Origin: Nothopassalora personata
Lineage: Eukaryota; Ascomycota; Dothideomycetes; Mycosphaerellales; Mycosphaerellaceae
Length of the DNA stretch: 64,000 nucleotides
Direction of reading: 5' to 3'
Assembly (NCBI GenBank): GCA_033816765.1
Contig: CM066288.1
Location: 1,550,001 to 1,614,000 of the forward strand
Shown here: positions 44,630 to 58,494 of the stretch, piece by piece
Layout of the letters: each line of letters starts with the position of its first letter
Position numbering within the stretch: the stretch's first letter is position 1
Notes under the pieces: generated by a model
What the model saw: the letters and a program-made list of their open reading frames with translations, nothing else
What the model was told of the DNA's origin: nothing
Database searches by the model: none
Made by a program: the position numbers and the translations under genes

Positions 44630-45241
44630 CTCCGCGATATTGAACTTCGGATCAGCCTTGTTATGGTGATTCGTGGCGCCTCTGCCTCTTCGGCCCATAG
44701 ACATGACTGCCAACGCAGTAGTTAACGCGAACAGGACCCTACAACACCTCAGTCAGCGACCGTCCCAGCCATCGCAGTCCAGCGCGTATACATACCACAA
44801 GAAAGCTCCAAACACCGTCGCAGCCTTGGCAGCTCCGCACACGGAGCCAAAGCAGACGCGATCACTCAAGAACACCGCAGCCGCAATAAAGCCCGCGAAC
44901 CAGAAGATCATCGTCAAGGCCTCGGCCGCCGTAAATATGGTAGGGTGGTGCGCGCCGCTCTCGGAGAAGCGCCATGGCACGAGGATCAGGTAGAGTAATG
45001 CGAGGATGGTCCAGACGGAGCAGAAGAGGAGAAAGTTCATGGAGTGGGGCGAGTAGGCGTGCCAGTAGCCTGACCACCAGTCGACGACTAGACCATGGGC
45101 GTTAGCGCGCGTCGCGATAGCAGTGTGTCAAGCAATGCTGGTGGGCGTACCGTATGCTGTCAATCCGAGGACAATAATCGCAAGAACGGCTTGCGCGATG
45201 CGAAGCCCGAGGACAACGGGCCTGCTTTCCCAGATCGCCAT
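44618..45241 (-). CDS. MARVEL-domain membrane protein
   Basis: Three exons: 45241-45151, 45087-44796, 44738-44618; introns of 63 and 57 nt. Product 167 aa from MAIWESRPVV. Four membrane segments fit the MARVEL pattern: VLGLRIAQAVLAIIVLGLTA, then FLLFCSVWTILALLYLILVP, ALTMIFWFAGFIAAAVFLSD and AATVFGAFLWVLFALTTALA. Both splice joints fall inside helices or conserved loops and restore continuous hydrophobic sequence. The short tail is basic (RLIRSSISRRASR). Fungal MARVEL proteins such as Nce102 sit in the plasma membrane at eisosomes or in vesicle membranes. This one is of the broader MARVEL type and its exact role is unknown. Confidence 0.82.
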
Positions 45242-46568
45242 GGCCGACGGTTCTCTCGTGGAGTATGCACTGGTATGTTGCGAGGTGAGGAAGCTCGAGA
45301 GGGAGTTTTCAGCAGGGAGCACCTCTCAGTGATTCAGTAGTCTCTCGTAAAGTAGTAGTAGTAGTAGTATCTTCCGGCCCCAAGAGGCTGGCAAGAAATG
45401 AAAGAATAGATAGGTAGGTCAATTGTGGTATGCGGGGCGGGGTGGGATTGGAGCAGCAACAGTTGGAATGTGCGACTTTCAATATAGAAAATGGAGTATG
45501 TAATAACAGGGAAGAAGCTGCAACACATGTGTGAATGCTGTCGCGAGTCGCAATCGCGCCAACAGGTCCTTTATGATTTGCCATTCTTAACCCTTCTTTG
45601 TCGCAAATACTTATGACGTGAACCTCATGCCCAGTGGCTGCTGTACGGTGACTTGTCGCGCGACGTACTACTTACTGCTTGTGGAGCCTGCAGGCTTGTT
45701 GTGCTGTAGTTCTATGGGCGGAAGTGGGAAAACAAGCACATCTGCAACGCCACAGTTCTGAAACGCCGGTCGACGGTTACTGTAGGAAAGACGTGCGATA
45801 TATCAATCGTATCATATATGCGAAGAACTACAGTAGTTACCCCTACCATCGCCTTGCCCACATTTGTGGCGATCGGTTTGTCCTGTGCTCTGACAATAAC
45901 GAGACTGCGATCGATCGTATTGACGAGATTCCAGCACTCGCGACCATCACGGTGATGCACATTCCGCGACGAACGACAACGAACGACAACCATGTGCGAT
46001 ATTCACGTCACGGCCCACGTCATCCTGGACCTTGAACCTGCTGTGCTCCCGATGAAGAAAGCTGCTTTCGCCTGGGCGGAGCTCGCGATTCGACCATCGC
46101 CACAGATGTACTGTAGATTCTATGTGCACGCGTGCCACCCAACCACCGCAGCGCCAGCAGCTTCAGCGTCAAAACGCCACCACCTTGGCTTGCCACGTGC
46201 CAGTATGCATACTGTAGATCCGCGGAGAAGAATCGTCAGACCACTGCTACAGTACTGTATGTACATTGGACAAAACAAGTTGCATATTCGCATCATTCCG
46301 GTGACCTGGAATGTCCACCCGAAGGTACAGTACCACCACAATCCTGGAATGTTTGCTTGCTTGCTCATGCATGACGTGGTATGGTATATTCCTCAAATGG
46401 TGCTTCGAGAGCATCTCTACATGCTTGTTATGTGCACATTCTCAACAGCAGCAAGATTCTGTACAACGAAGCCAAAAGCGCCAATGCTATGCTTCGCTCG
46501 GTTTCCGTGCAGCAAGCCAGCACGGAAATTCCTCTCTTCACGCTTCTCCAAACCTCTCAATCTTTATT
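45242..46568. other. 1.3-kb stretch without recognisable genes
   Basis: No family motif. A TAG trinucleotide microsatellite lies at about 45352-45370, just upstream of the MARVEL gene. A plus ORF of 223 codons (45992-46663) overlaps the acyl-CoA synthetase last exon and has biased, motif-free composition. Confidence 0.4.
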
Positions 46569-48744
46569 CTACAACCTCGCCTTCGGCTTACTCTCAGCCT
46601 CGATCTCCGCATACATCTCATCAATCAACTGTCGATACTTCTTCGCAGTCTGCGGGCGCTTGAGTTTCAACCTGTAACAATCGTGTCAGCACAATTACTA
46701 CTCAGCCATCGCCATACTTATACTCCTCAACTTACGTCGGAGTGAGCAACTCATTCTCAATACTGAAAGGCTCCAGCATCAACCTCACAGCGCGCACATT
46801 CTCATAGCTGTTAAACCTCGCCTTCTTGCCCACCTTGGCCAGTTCCCTGACAACCGCCTTCTGGACCTTGACCTCTTTCGCCGCAGCCTCGATAGCTTTG
46901 AGGTCCGTGGGATCAACTTTCTTACCGATGACCTTCTCAAGGAAACCAGCGAAGATATCCGGCTGCACACCGAAGATTGCGACAAGATTGGCTTGCGAGC
47001 TGTCCCCGTGGACGTAGCCCTGGGCGAGGTATGGGAGGTTTCCAAGGTATACGTTCTCAATCCGTTCGGGGGAGATGTACTCTCCCTGGGCCAGCTTGAG
47101 GACATTCTTGACCCGATCCACGATCCTGAAGCGGCCAAGCTCGTCCACGGTGCAGATGTCGCCGGTGCGGAACCATCCGTCCTCGGTGAAGGCTTTCTTC
47201 GTCTCGGCATCGTTCTTGTAGTACTCTTTGAACACCGTCGGGCCTCGGACAAGGAGCTCACCGCGAGGATGTGGCTGGTCGCTGGAAAGATACTCCATCT
47301 CCGGCACATCCATCAAGCAGAGCTCAGTGGTTGGCGCAACGGCACCGCAGTTACCGGCGCTGAAGTCGCCTTCCAGCTGGGCAAGAGCAATGGCGTAGGT
47401 CTCGGTCAGACCGTAACCCTGGTAGAAGTTGTTGGCGAAGACGATTCGGAGGAACTGCTGTAGGCTTGGGTCAATTGGCGCGGAGCCTGAAATCATCGTC
47501 TTTGCGCGATCGAGACCGAGAGCACCCGCAACTTTCTTCGCCCAGATGCGGTCGTACAGAAAGTGTCGGTTCGTCGCCTTGTCAGCTGGCGCTTTGGTCA
47601 AGTTCGCCATTTTGGTATCCACGATTCTCCTTGACATCGCACCTCTTAGACCAGGGGCCTCAACAGTCTGCGTCTTAATCGCGCCGCCAAATCGGTTGAA
47701 TAGTCTGGGGACGGAGGTGAAAGCGGTAGGCCGCAGGAGCTTGAAGTCGTTGACGAGCTCGAGGATGTTGCCGTGGAAGTAGCCGATTGCGCAGCCTGCC
47801 CAGAGGGAGGAGTGCTCTGTGACACGCTGAAAGATGTGGGCAAGTGGAAGGTAAGAGCAAATGACATCGTTCTTCGTTTGGCGACAAATGCAGAGCGAGG
47901 CTGAAGCGGCTGCTACTGCGTTGTAGTGAGTCAGGATCACACCCTTGGGGTTGCCCGTCGTTCCAGAAGTGTAGTTGATCGTGACAGTGTCTTCCGGCCT
48001 TGGTGGATGGTACGGTCGTGGAGAAGATTCGCCGATCGCCTCAACAGCGCGCATCTCGTGGATCGTTACACCATGCTGCGCAGCAAGCGAGTTGAGAAGA
48101 TCCTTCTTCGACGTTCCTGGAAGCTCGCCATCGATAGCTATTGGGTCCAACGAAACGATAATCTTCAACGAAGGGCATCTCGGCGCAAGCTTGAGCAGTG
48201 CCGGAATGTGCGAGACCGAGCAGCAGACAGACGTCAACTGCGCATGGTTGATGATGTACTCCACCGCTTCAGGCCCAAGCGTATCGTAGAGGGACACGCT
48301 GTACAGCGATTGCGACTGGCAGGCCAAGTCGGTAATCTGCCACTCAGGTCGATTCTGACACCAGATTCCAACACCGTATTGTCTGCCGTGCACTCCCACT
48401 TGCTCGTGCACCGCTACCAGACCCACGCCAAAGTTCGCCCTCCTCTTCTGAATCTGGCTATAAGTCTCCCAGACATAGTTGCCCCAGGTCTTCGTCTTTG
48501 GGTCATAAGGCCTGTGGCCTAAACATCTGTTGTTCGGGACTCTGTTCGCCGACTGCTCGAAGAACTCGTGGGCGGTGGTGATGGATGGGTCTAGAGAGTA
48601 TAGCACAGCATCCTTTTGCCTCCAGTGTCGGTAAACTGGGCTGCGACCTTCCTTCTGGCTACCGGGCACGGAGATGGAATACGGTGCGCCTGTTGGAGGA
48701 GGAGGAACCATCTTCTTCGCCTCGTCGAGCGCCAACATGCTCAT
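46569..48744 (-). CDS. Long-chain acyl-CoA synthetase, probably peroxisomal
   Basis: Two exons: 48744-46736 and 46671-46569, intron 46735-46672 (64 nt, GTAAGT...TTACAG). Product 703 aa from MSMLALDEAKKM. The AMP-binding signature is INYTSGTTGNPKGVILTH. Further family blocks are QGYGLTETYA, the hinge DGWFRTGDICTVDELGRFRI, and KLAQGEYISPERIENVY with the conserved Lys and Glu. The last exon supplies LTPTLKLKRPQTAKKYRQLI and the end -KARL. A terminal ARL fits a PTS1 peroxisomal import signal of the S/A/C-K/R/H-L type. The enzyme activates fatty acids to acyl-CoA for beta-oxidation. The open frame extends past 48744 to a TTG at 48825, but the family start PPPPTGAPYS supports the ATG chosen. Confidence 0.93.
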
Positions 48745-49980
48745 CGTGATGTATCGTTTGGAGCTGTTCTGGCCGGATGCCGATCTAGATATGCCCCACT
48801 CTCCCACAGCTGGAGGGCCGTACAAGATGCTGTGAGCAAGCGGTCAGATGGTAACGATAGGTGGTGAGTGTGCTTGCGTGTAGATAGGTCAGATGGAATC
48901 AATCTCCCTCGCGGCCGCGTCCACTGTAGCCGAAACAAACTTACGTCCGCTTGGGTGCGGTCGTACCTGTGTAGCTGTAGGGATGGATTATGCTGTACAG
49001 AACTCGCCGATCTAAGGAAAGGTGATGGAACGGGACAGACTAGATGCAGGAAGGAAGTAAGTACAAGAGAATATCACTTGACCTATACGATGCTGCCAAG
49101 TGAAGAGAGAGCAGCAGGCCGGAGTGGCTGTCAGCTCTTGCAGATACGATGTTTGGTAGTGACGGGGAAATTTACGACTTCTGGGACAAGGCCGAGGCAC
49201 ATGGGGCTTTCAAGCGTCGGTGATGAAGCTAGATTTAGCCAGATTTAGCCACGCCAAATGCACGACTGCCTCACAATCAAATCACCACCGTCTCAAGTCA
49301 GTCCCTCTCCCTAGCCATGGGAGAAGCGTGCGCATGCGACCAGCCTCAGCGATGACGGTCACCGTACAAACTTCATCGTCTTCACATGTCAGAACGAGAC
49401 GTAACGACCCAATTGCCGACGTGCCGAGGTAGAATTCTGTCTTGCGCCCGTGAAGCACGGCACGGTCGCACGTCAAGCACGCACCCAGTAAACTTAGTTG
49501 GGGTGTATCGAATATTGACCTCCATTACCTAGGCAATAGACAGATTTCATGATGCTGTGCTCCACATGCGACCGTGCTTCAAGCGCACCATACTTCCTAC
49601 TGTAGTGGATTCACATGGCCCATCGTGACACAACGCGATGGGGATGGTTTACATGTTGCGCCACGCCAAATTTCTTTATCCGCGGTGATGAGCTTTCGTC
49701 TCTCGCTTTGTACATTGTCAACGCGAAAAGACAGGCGACAGCCACGAAGCAAAAGAATACCCGACGACTGACGACAGGGGGACGCCGTCATCTTCGACGT
49801 CACAACCAGACGGGCGGTATGTTGCGCCATCTAAGGAGTGGGAATGATGCAGTCATTTAATGAGAAAATATTCGATTGGTGAGTTTTAATAGCTGGGTAT
49901 CTGCATTTTCGTCCTCAACAAGCATTGGGTATCGGCCTAGTTAATCGCAGTCCATGTTTACCCCCCCCCCATCAACCCAT
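48745..49980. other. 1.2-kb stretch without recognisable genes
   Basis: Contains the acyl-CoA synthetase promoter and possible 5' UTR intron, then motif-free sequence. A C10 run lies at about 49961-49970, just beyond the stop codon of the sulfhydrylase gene. Confidence 0.4.
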
Positions 49981-51473
<1,493 letters not shown>

Positions 51474-52179
51474 GTTGTCGTTTTCTTCAATTCAACCCTC
51501 TAAGTACTCTTAAGAATTGGCCGTGAACACTGCATGCATCTGTTCAGTATAAATCATGGGAATGAGTCTACACGGGCGTCAATAGATGTAGAAAAGGGCG
51601 TTGTTCTTTGAGAGATGATGCAGTTTTAGTCGTTCTGGCACAATTTCTTTGTCTTTGAGCCCCGCCTGTGCATGTGTGCAGTGGAGTCTGCAACCTGGAG
51701 AAAGCTCCCCACCTTAGGTGAGCACGCCATTATTTAGCTTACTGCACTAGCCGCATTGGACATATTCGTCCTCGAACGACACCCTCATACAAGGATGGAC
51801 AAAAGACTTGCCCATGTTTGAATACCCTCCAAGTTCCAACTCGGTATGCTCCTGCGCGAGCGTTCGCTCGTGCAGCTGTCCCTCTGCAGATCGCTCGGTA
51901 GACAGATTCGCGAGCTGTCTACAATCAGCCGACCGTACGTCTCACCAATGTCGATTCACGCTTCCGGTGATGTCGTTAGCAAGAGATTGCTTGTTTGCCA
52001 CTTGGGGGCTGTTTGCCGCAGTTGCCGAGCCAGGTGCTGCGAAACGGGGTTCTTAACCGGCAGGTATGTGCTGGGAAAAGGACCGTGCATGAAGCCGTCC
52101 CTTGGACAGTGGTGGAGTGTCCGAGTCGGCGCTTGCCTACTCCAACGTGCATACTATGTACCAAGCCGACGCGAATGCT
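51474..52179. other. Intergenic, no gene seen
   Basis: Probably the promoter of the sulfhydrylase gene and the 3' end of Trs130. ORFs are short and motif-free. Confidence 0.4.
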
Positions 52180-55100
52180 TCATCCGACTTCCTTGGTTGA
52201 CGCAGTACCCGGCCTTGAGGCAGGCAAGAGCACATCGCCTGGCGACTCGGCAATATGGACCTTCACGGTTCGGCGATCATTGATGACATGTACCACCTGT
52301 CCAGCAGACTCGTAATGTGTCTGGCAGGACCCGGAGACGGCCACGTCCTCCGAATTCGCAACCGGATCTGCAGAATCTTGTTGCACTTCTACCATAGGCA
52401 GCGAACACACTCCGACCCGTAGTGGAATGAGTATTATCTTGAAGGAATGCTCCGCACCGTCAGAAGGAACGAAGTGGCTGCGGCGCTTGCCCCCTATTAT
52501 CCACGTGGCAGGCTCTGCCCCAATGTCGCAGACGAATGCCGTCTGGGCTCCCTCTTCACCTTCGAGTGTGAATGTAGGCACGCTTGGGAATATGTTCTTC
52601 GCGCTCCACTGGTTTGTGTTCTTGATGCGAACTATAGCTTCGATGGGCTGCCCCAGGACAAGAATAGGCGGTCCGGAGGTCTGTGTGTCGACCGAAAGAC
52701 CGAGAGAAGTGGTGAAGACCATGTCGACGTTAGGGACGTCGACTGAGATGGTGATAGACTGAGTATCGGAGTCCGCAACCTCGTCAGTGCAGATGTGAAT
52801 CGTTTCCCTGCTACTGTGCCAACGCTCGAGCCACAGTGTCAGCGGTTGTCGCACAGTCTCTGGTAGAGTATTCAAAATCTCTTCCCAGCCGATGGCTTCG
52901 AAGGAGGGCACCTCCGCCTCTCCTATCAAAGCAAACATCTCCAGGTCGACAGCTTTGATGAAGCTTCTCAGGCGCTGCGAGAGTATAGGCTCGAGTAGAC
53001 GAATGTATCTTCCGAACTGACTTCGCGCCAAGTCATCCACGAAACACTTTCTGACATGACTGAGGAGGAGCTCATCCATAGGATGGTAGCGTACTGTCAA
53101 AGCAAGCGCAGCATCTCTCTTTAGCATGTTGCTGGTGCTCGTCTCCTTTCGAGTGATCTTGTAGATGAGGTTTAGAGACTGTGACCGAAATACTGTCAGT
53201 GGCACAGCGAGAGCAGGCGGCGCCTCCACGGCGAAAACATCAGAATCTTCGAGTTTCGCTTCCAAGACCGAGAAAGGCGTTGGTGTCGTGGTACGGACCG
53301 TGAAATTGGAAAGCAAGGAGTCAAGATGGAAGAGATCGTTGGCATCAACATCAAGAGGCAGCTCGTTGAGGAATGACTCCGACTTCAAGAAGGTAAAGGT
53401 TCCCTTTGCAGTGTGGTAATCAATCTGCAGGCGCAAAGCAACATCCCGGTTGGCGTGCTCGACGGTATAAGGTATTCTGATCGCGGCTGCCGAATTGGCG
53501 CCCATCGAGCCGAGAGTAAGCTGGCCAGGGGTCGAAGTCCCTGCAGTCGACAGCTCAATATCTTCCGTGACCGCATCAGCCAGATGTATCCTGAGGCCCG
53601 CGGAGGTCGGTCTTAGCTTGACGTGCAGGCTGTCGATATCATTTTCCCCAGAGTTGAGATAGATCTCAAAATGTCGAGGCTTGTCGATGCAAACTTTCTT
53701 GGCACGTCGTACGTCAGCGGTGAAAGCTCGAGGCGATGGATATAGAAGCACGAAAGGTGGTGCTCTTTCATGTTCCCTAATGGTGACCGTTGGCGGCTTG
53801 GCTTCTGTGAATCCGAGGGCCGTGGGCTGTGGTGGAGGCCGCAGCTCTTCGACGAAGCAGAGCTTTTTAGTACGGAACACGATCTTGTCGACCAGGTAAG
53901 GACCGTGTGTGACCACATTGGCGACAAGCTCAAGCTGATTCCTGCCAGGTTTGAGGGTGATTGCGCCACGACTGCAAAGTGTAACCTCGTGAGCCGGGTC
54001 TTCGTGATGCACCAAACGAGCTGTTACCTGGTCAATCTCGCACTCATGACCCATCACATGTCGTACGTCGAAGTTCAGAATGAACGCGTCGCTATCGGCC
54101 AGGTGGAAAACCTGTGTATCGAGCTTAGTGTCGTTGAAGAAGGTTTTGAGTGGAGAAACGACGGCTTGCTGCAGCTCTTCAGTTGCAGCGGCGAGATCGG
54201 TGAAGAGGTCAGAGAGTTCGAGGGATACTTCTTCAGTAGCTCGCGGACGCAACGGAGCTTCTTCTCTATCGCGTCGGACCACCTTTGCAAGAATCCTAAG
54301 ACCATGGTTTACATAGTCTTCGGCTCGCTGCAAGCTCTTGAGACACTTGCAGTAAGCCTTCAGGGCCTCGACCTCGGAGATATTCCAGCCGTCGGTAGCC
54401 ATCAGGGGTATGATATGCTGGAAATATGCCGCAGCTTGTTCATAGTGTTCTTGCTGGCATTTTAGCATCGCAATATCGCCTAAGAGTGATTCTGCGGGCT
54501 TGCCAAGCGTAGCAGCGTAGTAGTGGCGAATAGCGCAGCTTGTCAGGCGCTCGTACGCATTTTCAAAGCTGGCTTTGTCGTCCAATGCAGTTCTCAGGGA
54601 AGGACTTAGGGCGTATGCAGCACGATCGGCACTACCTTCCAACGATAAATCCGCTTTTCGGTCCTCACTTTCCAAGCTTACAGTCTGCGTGCTGCTTGTA
54701 TAGGCTGTCTTGGCGCTTGCCCACCCAGCGTACCAGCCATGTCGTTTTGCCAATTTTTCGAGCATCTTACGACGCATGACAATGAGCTCTGCACGGTAGG
54801 TGGCAAGTTCCGCTTGGCCAGGTAATGCGGTTTGCTTCCCAGCTTCAACTCCTGTGCTGGTCGGTGATCTGGTTCTGCTGGCATCATCGGTTCCTAACGT
54901 TGGTAGACGTTGCGTTTCCTCTGGCTTCAGCTTGCTCGTTGGAAGGCTAGATGTCCTTTGAGGATGAACGTTGGCGCCCAAGCCCATCGTCAATGTTGGA
55001 CGCTGGGTTGTGCCATTCGGCTGATCCATTGTTTGTGTCGTGGTAATCGCTTCCAGCGCTGGCGCAGCAGTCTCGTGGAGCACGAGTCCAGCAACGGCCC

Positions 55101-56653
55101 ATGTCCAGGAGCAGACAATGCTTTCTGTTTCTCCTCGAAGGTCGGAATTACTTTCATGTTCAGCTCTGCAGAGCAGGTCAGCATTGTTCCAAGTCCAGCT
55201 GCATTATCAACACACAAACCTAGCTAAGAGGTCCTGCCTCAGGGTTCTAGCCGCATTGTGTACGAAGTTTGACGCCCGCCAGCAGACCTCTGAAGTAAGG
55301 ACAAGGTCCTCTCCGCCCTCTTTGTTCGCCGAAGCATCGAGCTGTATTCGTATCGCGCGCGCGTTGGCCAGTCGTAGGATTAGGGCCTTTTGCCGCGAAA
55401 ACAAATAGCACATAAAGTCAAACACGGAAATATTGCTACGGACGATCCTCTCCCTGTAGTCTTTGCTGAAGAGCGATGCTGTATCTCGTTTGTCGTTCGT
55501 TATATCGTCATGCGTTCCGTTCGTCGCGTTGCCAGCTGTGCCCACAATTCGCTCCTTGATATCGTCCGTGTAAGCTGCGAAGCTAGTTGCCGTCCCTTGC
55601 GTCTGGCCAGCAGCAATGTCTCGCAGCACGAACTCCAAGCCAAGAGACAGTTCATCGTAGATCGCCAAAGCATCTTCAACCAAGCCTGTGCTTTCCAAAG
55701 CTTTCGCCAATCCTTCCTTATGAATGAAGAAGGTGCAAAAGTTCCATCCGGGCATCGAGCGACGCGCCTCTTGCTCAGCAATGTCGGCTTCATACTGAAG
55801 CACGCGCCGATTAAAAGGTCCAAGAATTAGGCTCTTCAATTTGGCAGTCCAGTCATTCCACGTTTTCTGTTGCTCGTCCGCGGTCTCTTCATGTGTCTCT
55901 GCCACAGCTGGAGTGGGCAGCAAATCTGCAGGTGCTCGATCCTTAGGAATTCGTATCTGTGCAACGCGATCCAAGCCTGTCTTAGCAGAATCGTTGAAGT
56001 CGGCTCGGAGCCTATCGAAGACTGTCCGCGTGCTCTTGCCAATTGTCAACTTAGCGCCTGGTTTCCGCTCCTTGAGCTCGTCTGGATCTCTTGTGCCTTC
56101 TCTCCATCTCGGTTCACTCGCAGCGACAGTGTCTGGCACTACCACGTGCAAGAGCATCCACTCAAATGCATCGTGGTCTGTCTTCCCCACGGGCTGCGCA
56201 TGCTCGCGTAGCCAGTCGCGTATCTGCTTCCGGGCTGAGTTCTTATAGTCTTCTTTATCGTCACATCGGAACACGTAGACTTTCAGATACGGGCTCGTCC
56301 TGAAGCCTGGAATCTGGTGCTTCCTCTCCTTCTTGCGCGAATCGTCCCCACGCACGATATCGAAGCTGTTTGGGGCAATGGAATCGTTTTGCGAGGTCGT
56401 CGGGCGGAGGGCAGCCTGCGTCTCTTTAGATGGGACAAAGTCAACATGGAGGGACCTGATCTGCCTCAGAGGCCTGTTCTCCGATTGCCAATTGAGATTG
56501 CGGAGCGGGAGCCGGGCAAGAATGTCTTTTGATACAAGCCCGAATACGCCGCTTGGATCATGGTACTCCACTGTTTCGTGTACTTAGCGATCGATATTGT
56601 AACTTGATTTGTTCCTGGACAACAGTACCCTCGACCTTGGACGATGAGTCCAT
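52180..56653 (-). CDS. TRS130: TRAPPII subunit Trs130 (TRAPPC10)
   Basis: Three exons: 56653-56629 (MDSSSKVE), 56570-55220 and 55165-52180; introns 56628-56571 (58 nt) and 55219-55166 (54 nt). Product 1453 aa. The N terminus gives the family block VEYHDPSGVFGLVSKDI, PLRNLNWQSENRPLRQIRSL, HVDFVP. Further matches are WMLLHVVVPD, FNRRVLQYEADIAEQEARR, NFCTFFIHKEGLAKALESTG and LVEDALAIYDEL. The second large exon holds the helical repeat region (GDIAMLKCQQEHYEQAAAYF) and the C-terminal Ig-like/gryzun part (ITLKPGRNQLELVANV, GVCSLPMVEVQQ). Trs130 belongs to TRAPPII, the exchange factor for Ypt31/32 (Rab11) at the late Golgi. It is divergent to the Qcr10 gene. The N-terminal micro-exon rests on frame and splice signals. 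Confidence 0.9.
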
Positions 56654-56918
56654 ATCCACGCCGAATACACTGCCTGCTCTTTCTCCTCATGGCGCTGACG
56701 ATAGAATGACTGCGACTACTCAGAGTACGCTACGACCATGTGTGCGGAGACATAACGAGCAGTGTAAGTGTCTAAGTATATGCCAATGACCTCCAACGTC
56801 GGTCGTCTATCGAATGACCGGACCTGAGGCCGATGCGCTGGGCGCCAATCAACTCCCTCAACTTCGCGACAACACAGGAATTCTTGCTCACGATCCAGCA
56901 CAACGTAACACCGCCAAC

Positions 56919-57570
56919 ATGCAGCCAACACTCGGAAGACTGTCGAACTATGGAATGACGAGGGACGGCGTGAGTCGGGACTCTGTGCTAGGAGCGTGCA
57001 TGGCTAACATCTTCCGTGCCCGTGTAGGTATCAGGTCAGCACCCATGGCGCCAGCCTCAGACAGTCAAGGCCTACAAGAGTCCTTATGGCCCTCAATACA
57101 AGACTACCCTCAACTTCTACGGAGTAAATGCTCAGGCATTAAGTCGCGCGTATGTGAACGACCTCAGCGCAGCCAACGATGCGGCCATGGACTTTGCACA
57201 ACTCCAACGCTAACACAACTCCAGCGGACTCCTTGCAGGCGCCTTTGGAGTTTCCGCGGGTGTTTTTGCCCTCTTCTTTCTCGACGGTGTACCGAGGGTG
57301 CAGAAGGTATGATTTCCCGCGACTAATCCCGAAACTTTCGGTCGTCTACTGACAACTTGGTCTAGGACATTATCCAGAAGATCCCATTCGTCGGAAAGTT
57401 CTTTATCAATGAGGTACGTCAAGGCTAGAAGGCGTCGTCCGTCGTGGACATGCTTGCGCTTTACTTCGTGTTCAGCTCTCGAGGTTCAGGCATTGGGATG
57501 TGGTGTTCCCAGTACAGTTACTGATCTTCTGTTCTTCCGCCAGATACCCCCAGAGGACAATCCTTTCTAG
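56919..57570 (+). CDS. QCR10: Ubiquinol-cytochrome c reductase subunit 10 (Qcr10)
   Basis: Five small exons: 56919-56969, 57028-57149, 57225-57306, 57366-57413, 57544-57570; 109 aa. Frame and splice signals agree at all joints. The core reads VKAYKSPYGPQYKTTLNFYG, AGAFGVSAGVFALFFLDGVP, RVQKDIIQKIPFVGKFF and ends IPPEDNPF. The single membrane helix followed by P-R-x-x-x-D-I-x-Q-K-I-P and the terminal PPEDNPF are typical of Qcr10, a small inner-membrane subunit of complex III near the Rieske protein. The first exon (MQPTLGRLSNYGMTRDG) is less certain; an alternative start further downstream cannot be excluded. The longest ORF over this locus is in the wrong frame. Confidence 0.82.
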
Positions 57571-57858
57571 ACGAGCCATGGAATCAGACCGAGGGTGCTG
57601 GGGCGATTGTAAATAAGAGCGTAGACCGTGTACTTGATAGAACGGACAATGAAGTCTAATGCGCATACCAATGAACAACGATTAAGAGCACGACGGTAGG
57701 CCCGTGATACATCGTCTGGAAAGCGCATTGCACGATACACAATTCATGGCACAACGGGAATCAGGACAAAGAGGTCGACTTGAAGAAGCATGGCTCTAAA
57801 GATGTGGTATCTATACATTGGACCTGGCTACACTCGATCAACATCTGCGGATGTTTGA
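57571..57858. other. Intergenic between convergent genes
   Basis: No gene seen in these 288 bases. Holds the 3' ends of Qcr10 and the F-box gene. Confidence 0.45.
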
Positions 57859-58494
57859 CTACACCCTCTGGACTCCCGGCACCCGAATATCGATGCGCTG
57901 CCACTTTTTCGCATTCCCAACGGGCGACTGCCGCACAGTCTCCAGCACATCTCTCGCGCGAACTCCCCAAGGCCGCACAATCTGCACCATACATACCCGT
58001 GTGTCCGAGCCCAGCCAACCGCACGCCATGAATCTTCGCGACCTGGTGTAGTATACAGTCGCCTCCGCAAATCTGCAAGGTGGCTGCGTAAGGTACATGT
58101 CCAGCCAGGACTCCTCCGACCCAGGCTCCTCTCGGAATTGCTGTGTCCGCGTACGGATGATGTTGCCTTGTGATGGAAAAAGCGGGTTGAAGTGCACCAT
58201 ACTGGAAGTCGAGGCCTGTGAGCCGGCTAGAGAAGGGGCCTCTGAGGATGCGCTACTTTCGTGGATGGATGCCACTGGAGTTTTGTTGTCACAGACGAAG
58301 CGGCAGAGCTCACGGTCGGCCACTTTGTCCGCTGGAACGAATTCGAGGAATATCTGGCGCCGAAGTTGAGGTGAGGACTGGGTTACGTCGCGCCAGTGTC
58401 TGGAGACCCTTTGGTCTAGTAGGAGGTCTTGCATTGGAAGATAGTGGAGAATGCTTTCGAGCAGTTCGGCAGGTAGGTCCTGGATTTGGGCCAT
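57859..58494 (-). CDS. F-box protein
   Basis: 211-residue single-exon protein starting MAQIQDLPAELLESILHYLP. Residues 4-45 form an F-box (LPAELLESILHYLPMQDLLL, then QRVSRHWRDVTQSSPQLRRQ), the Skp1-binding module of SCF ubiquitin ligases. The rest (FLEFVPADK, a Ser-rich loop, SWLDMYLTQPPCRF, RPWGVRARDVLETVRQ) resembles the small fungal F-box family in which the C-terminal half is a divergent alpha/beta domain. No WD40 or LRR repeats are seen, so the substrate is unknown. Start codon and F-box agree. Confidence 0.82.
   Translation of the reverse strand: MAQIQDLPAELLESILHYLPMQDLLLDQRVSRHWRDVTQSSPQLRRQIFLEFVPADKVADRELCRFVCDNKTPVASIHESSASSEAPSLAGSQASTSSMVHFNPLFPSQGNIIRTRTQQFREEPGSEESWLDMYLTQPPCRFAEATVYYTRSRRFMACGWLGSDTRVCMVQIVRPWGVRARDVLETVRQSPVGNAKKWQRIDIRVPGVQRV

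Noticed and set aside
45992..46663. 223-codon plus-strand ORF
   Set aside because: Overlaps the last exon of the acyl-CoA synthetase, biased composition, no motif.
52180..55083. Separate 967-aa gene next to a 454-aa gene
   Set aside because: A good 54-nt intron joins them in frame, and together they match Trs130 length and order.
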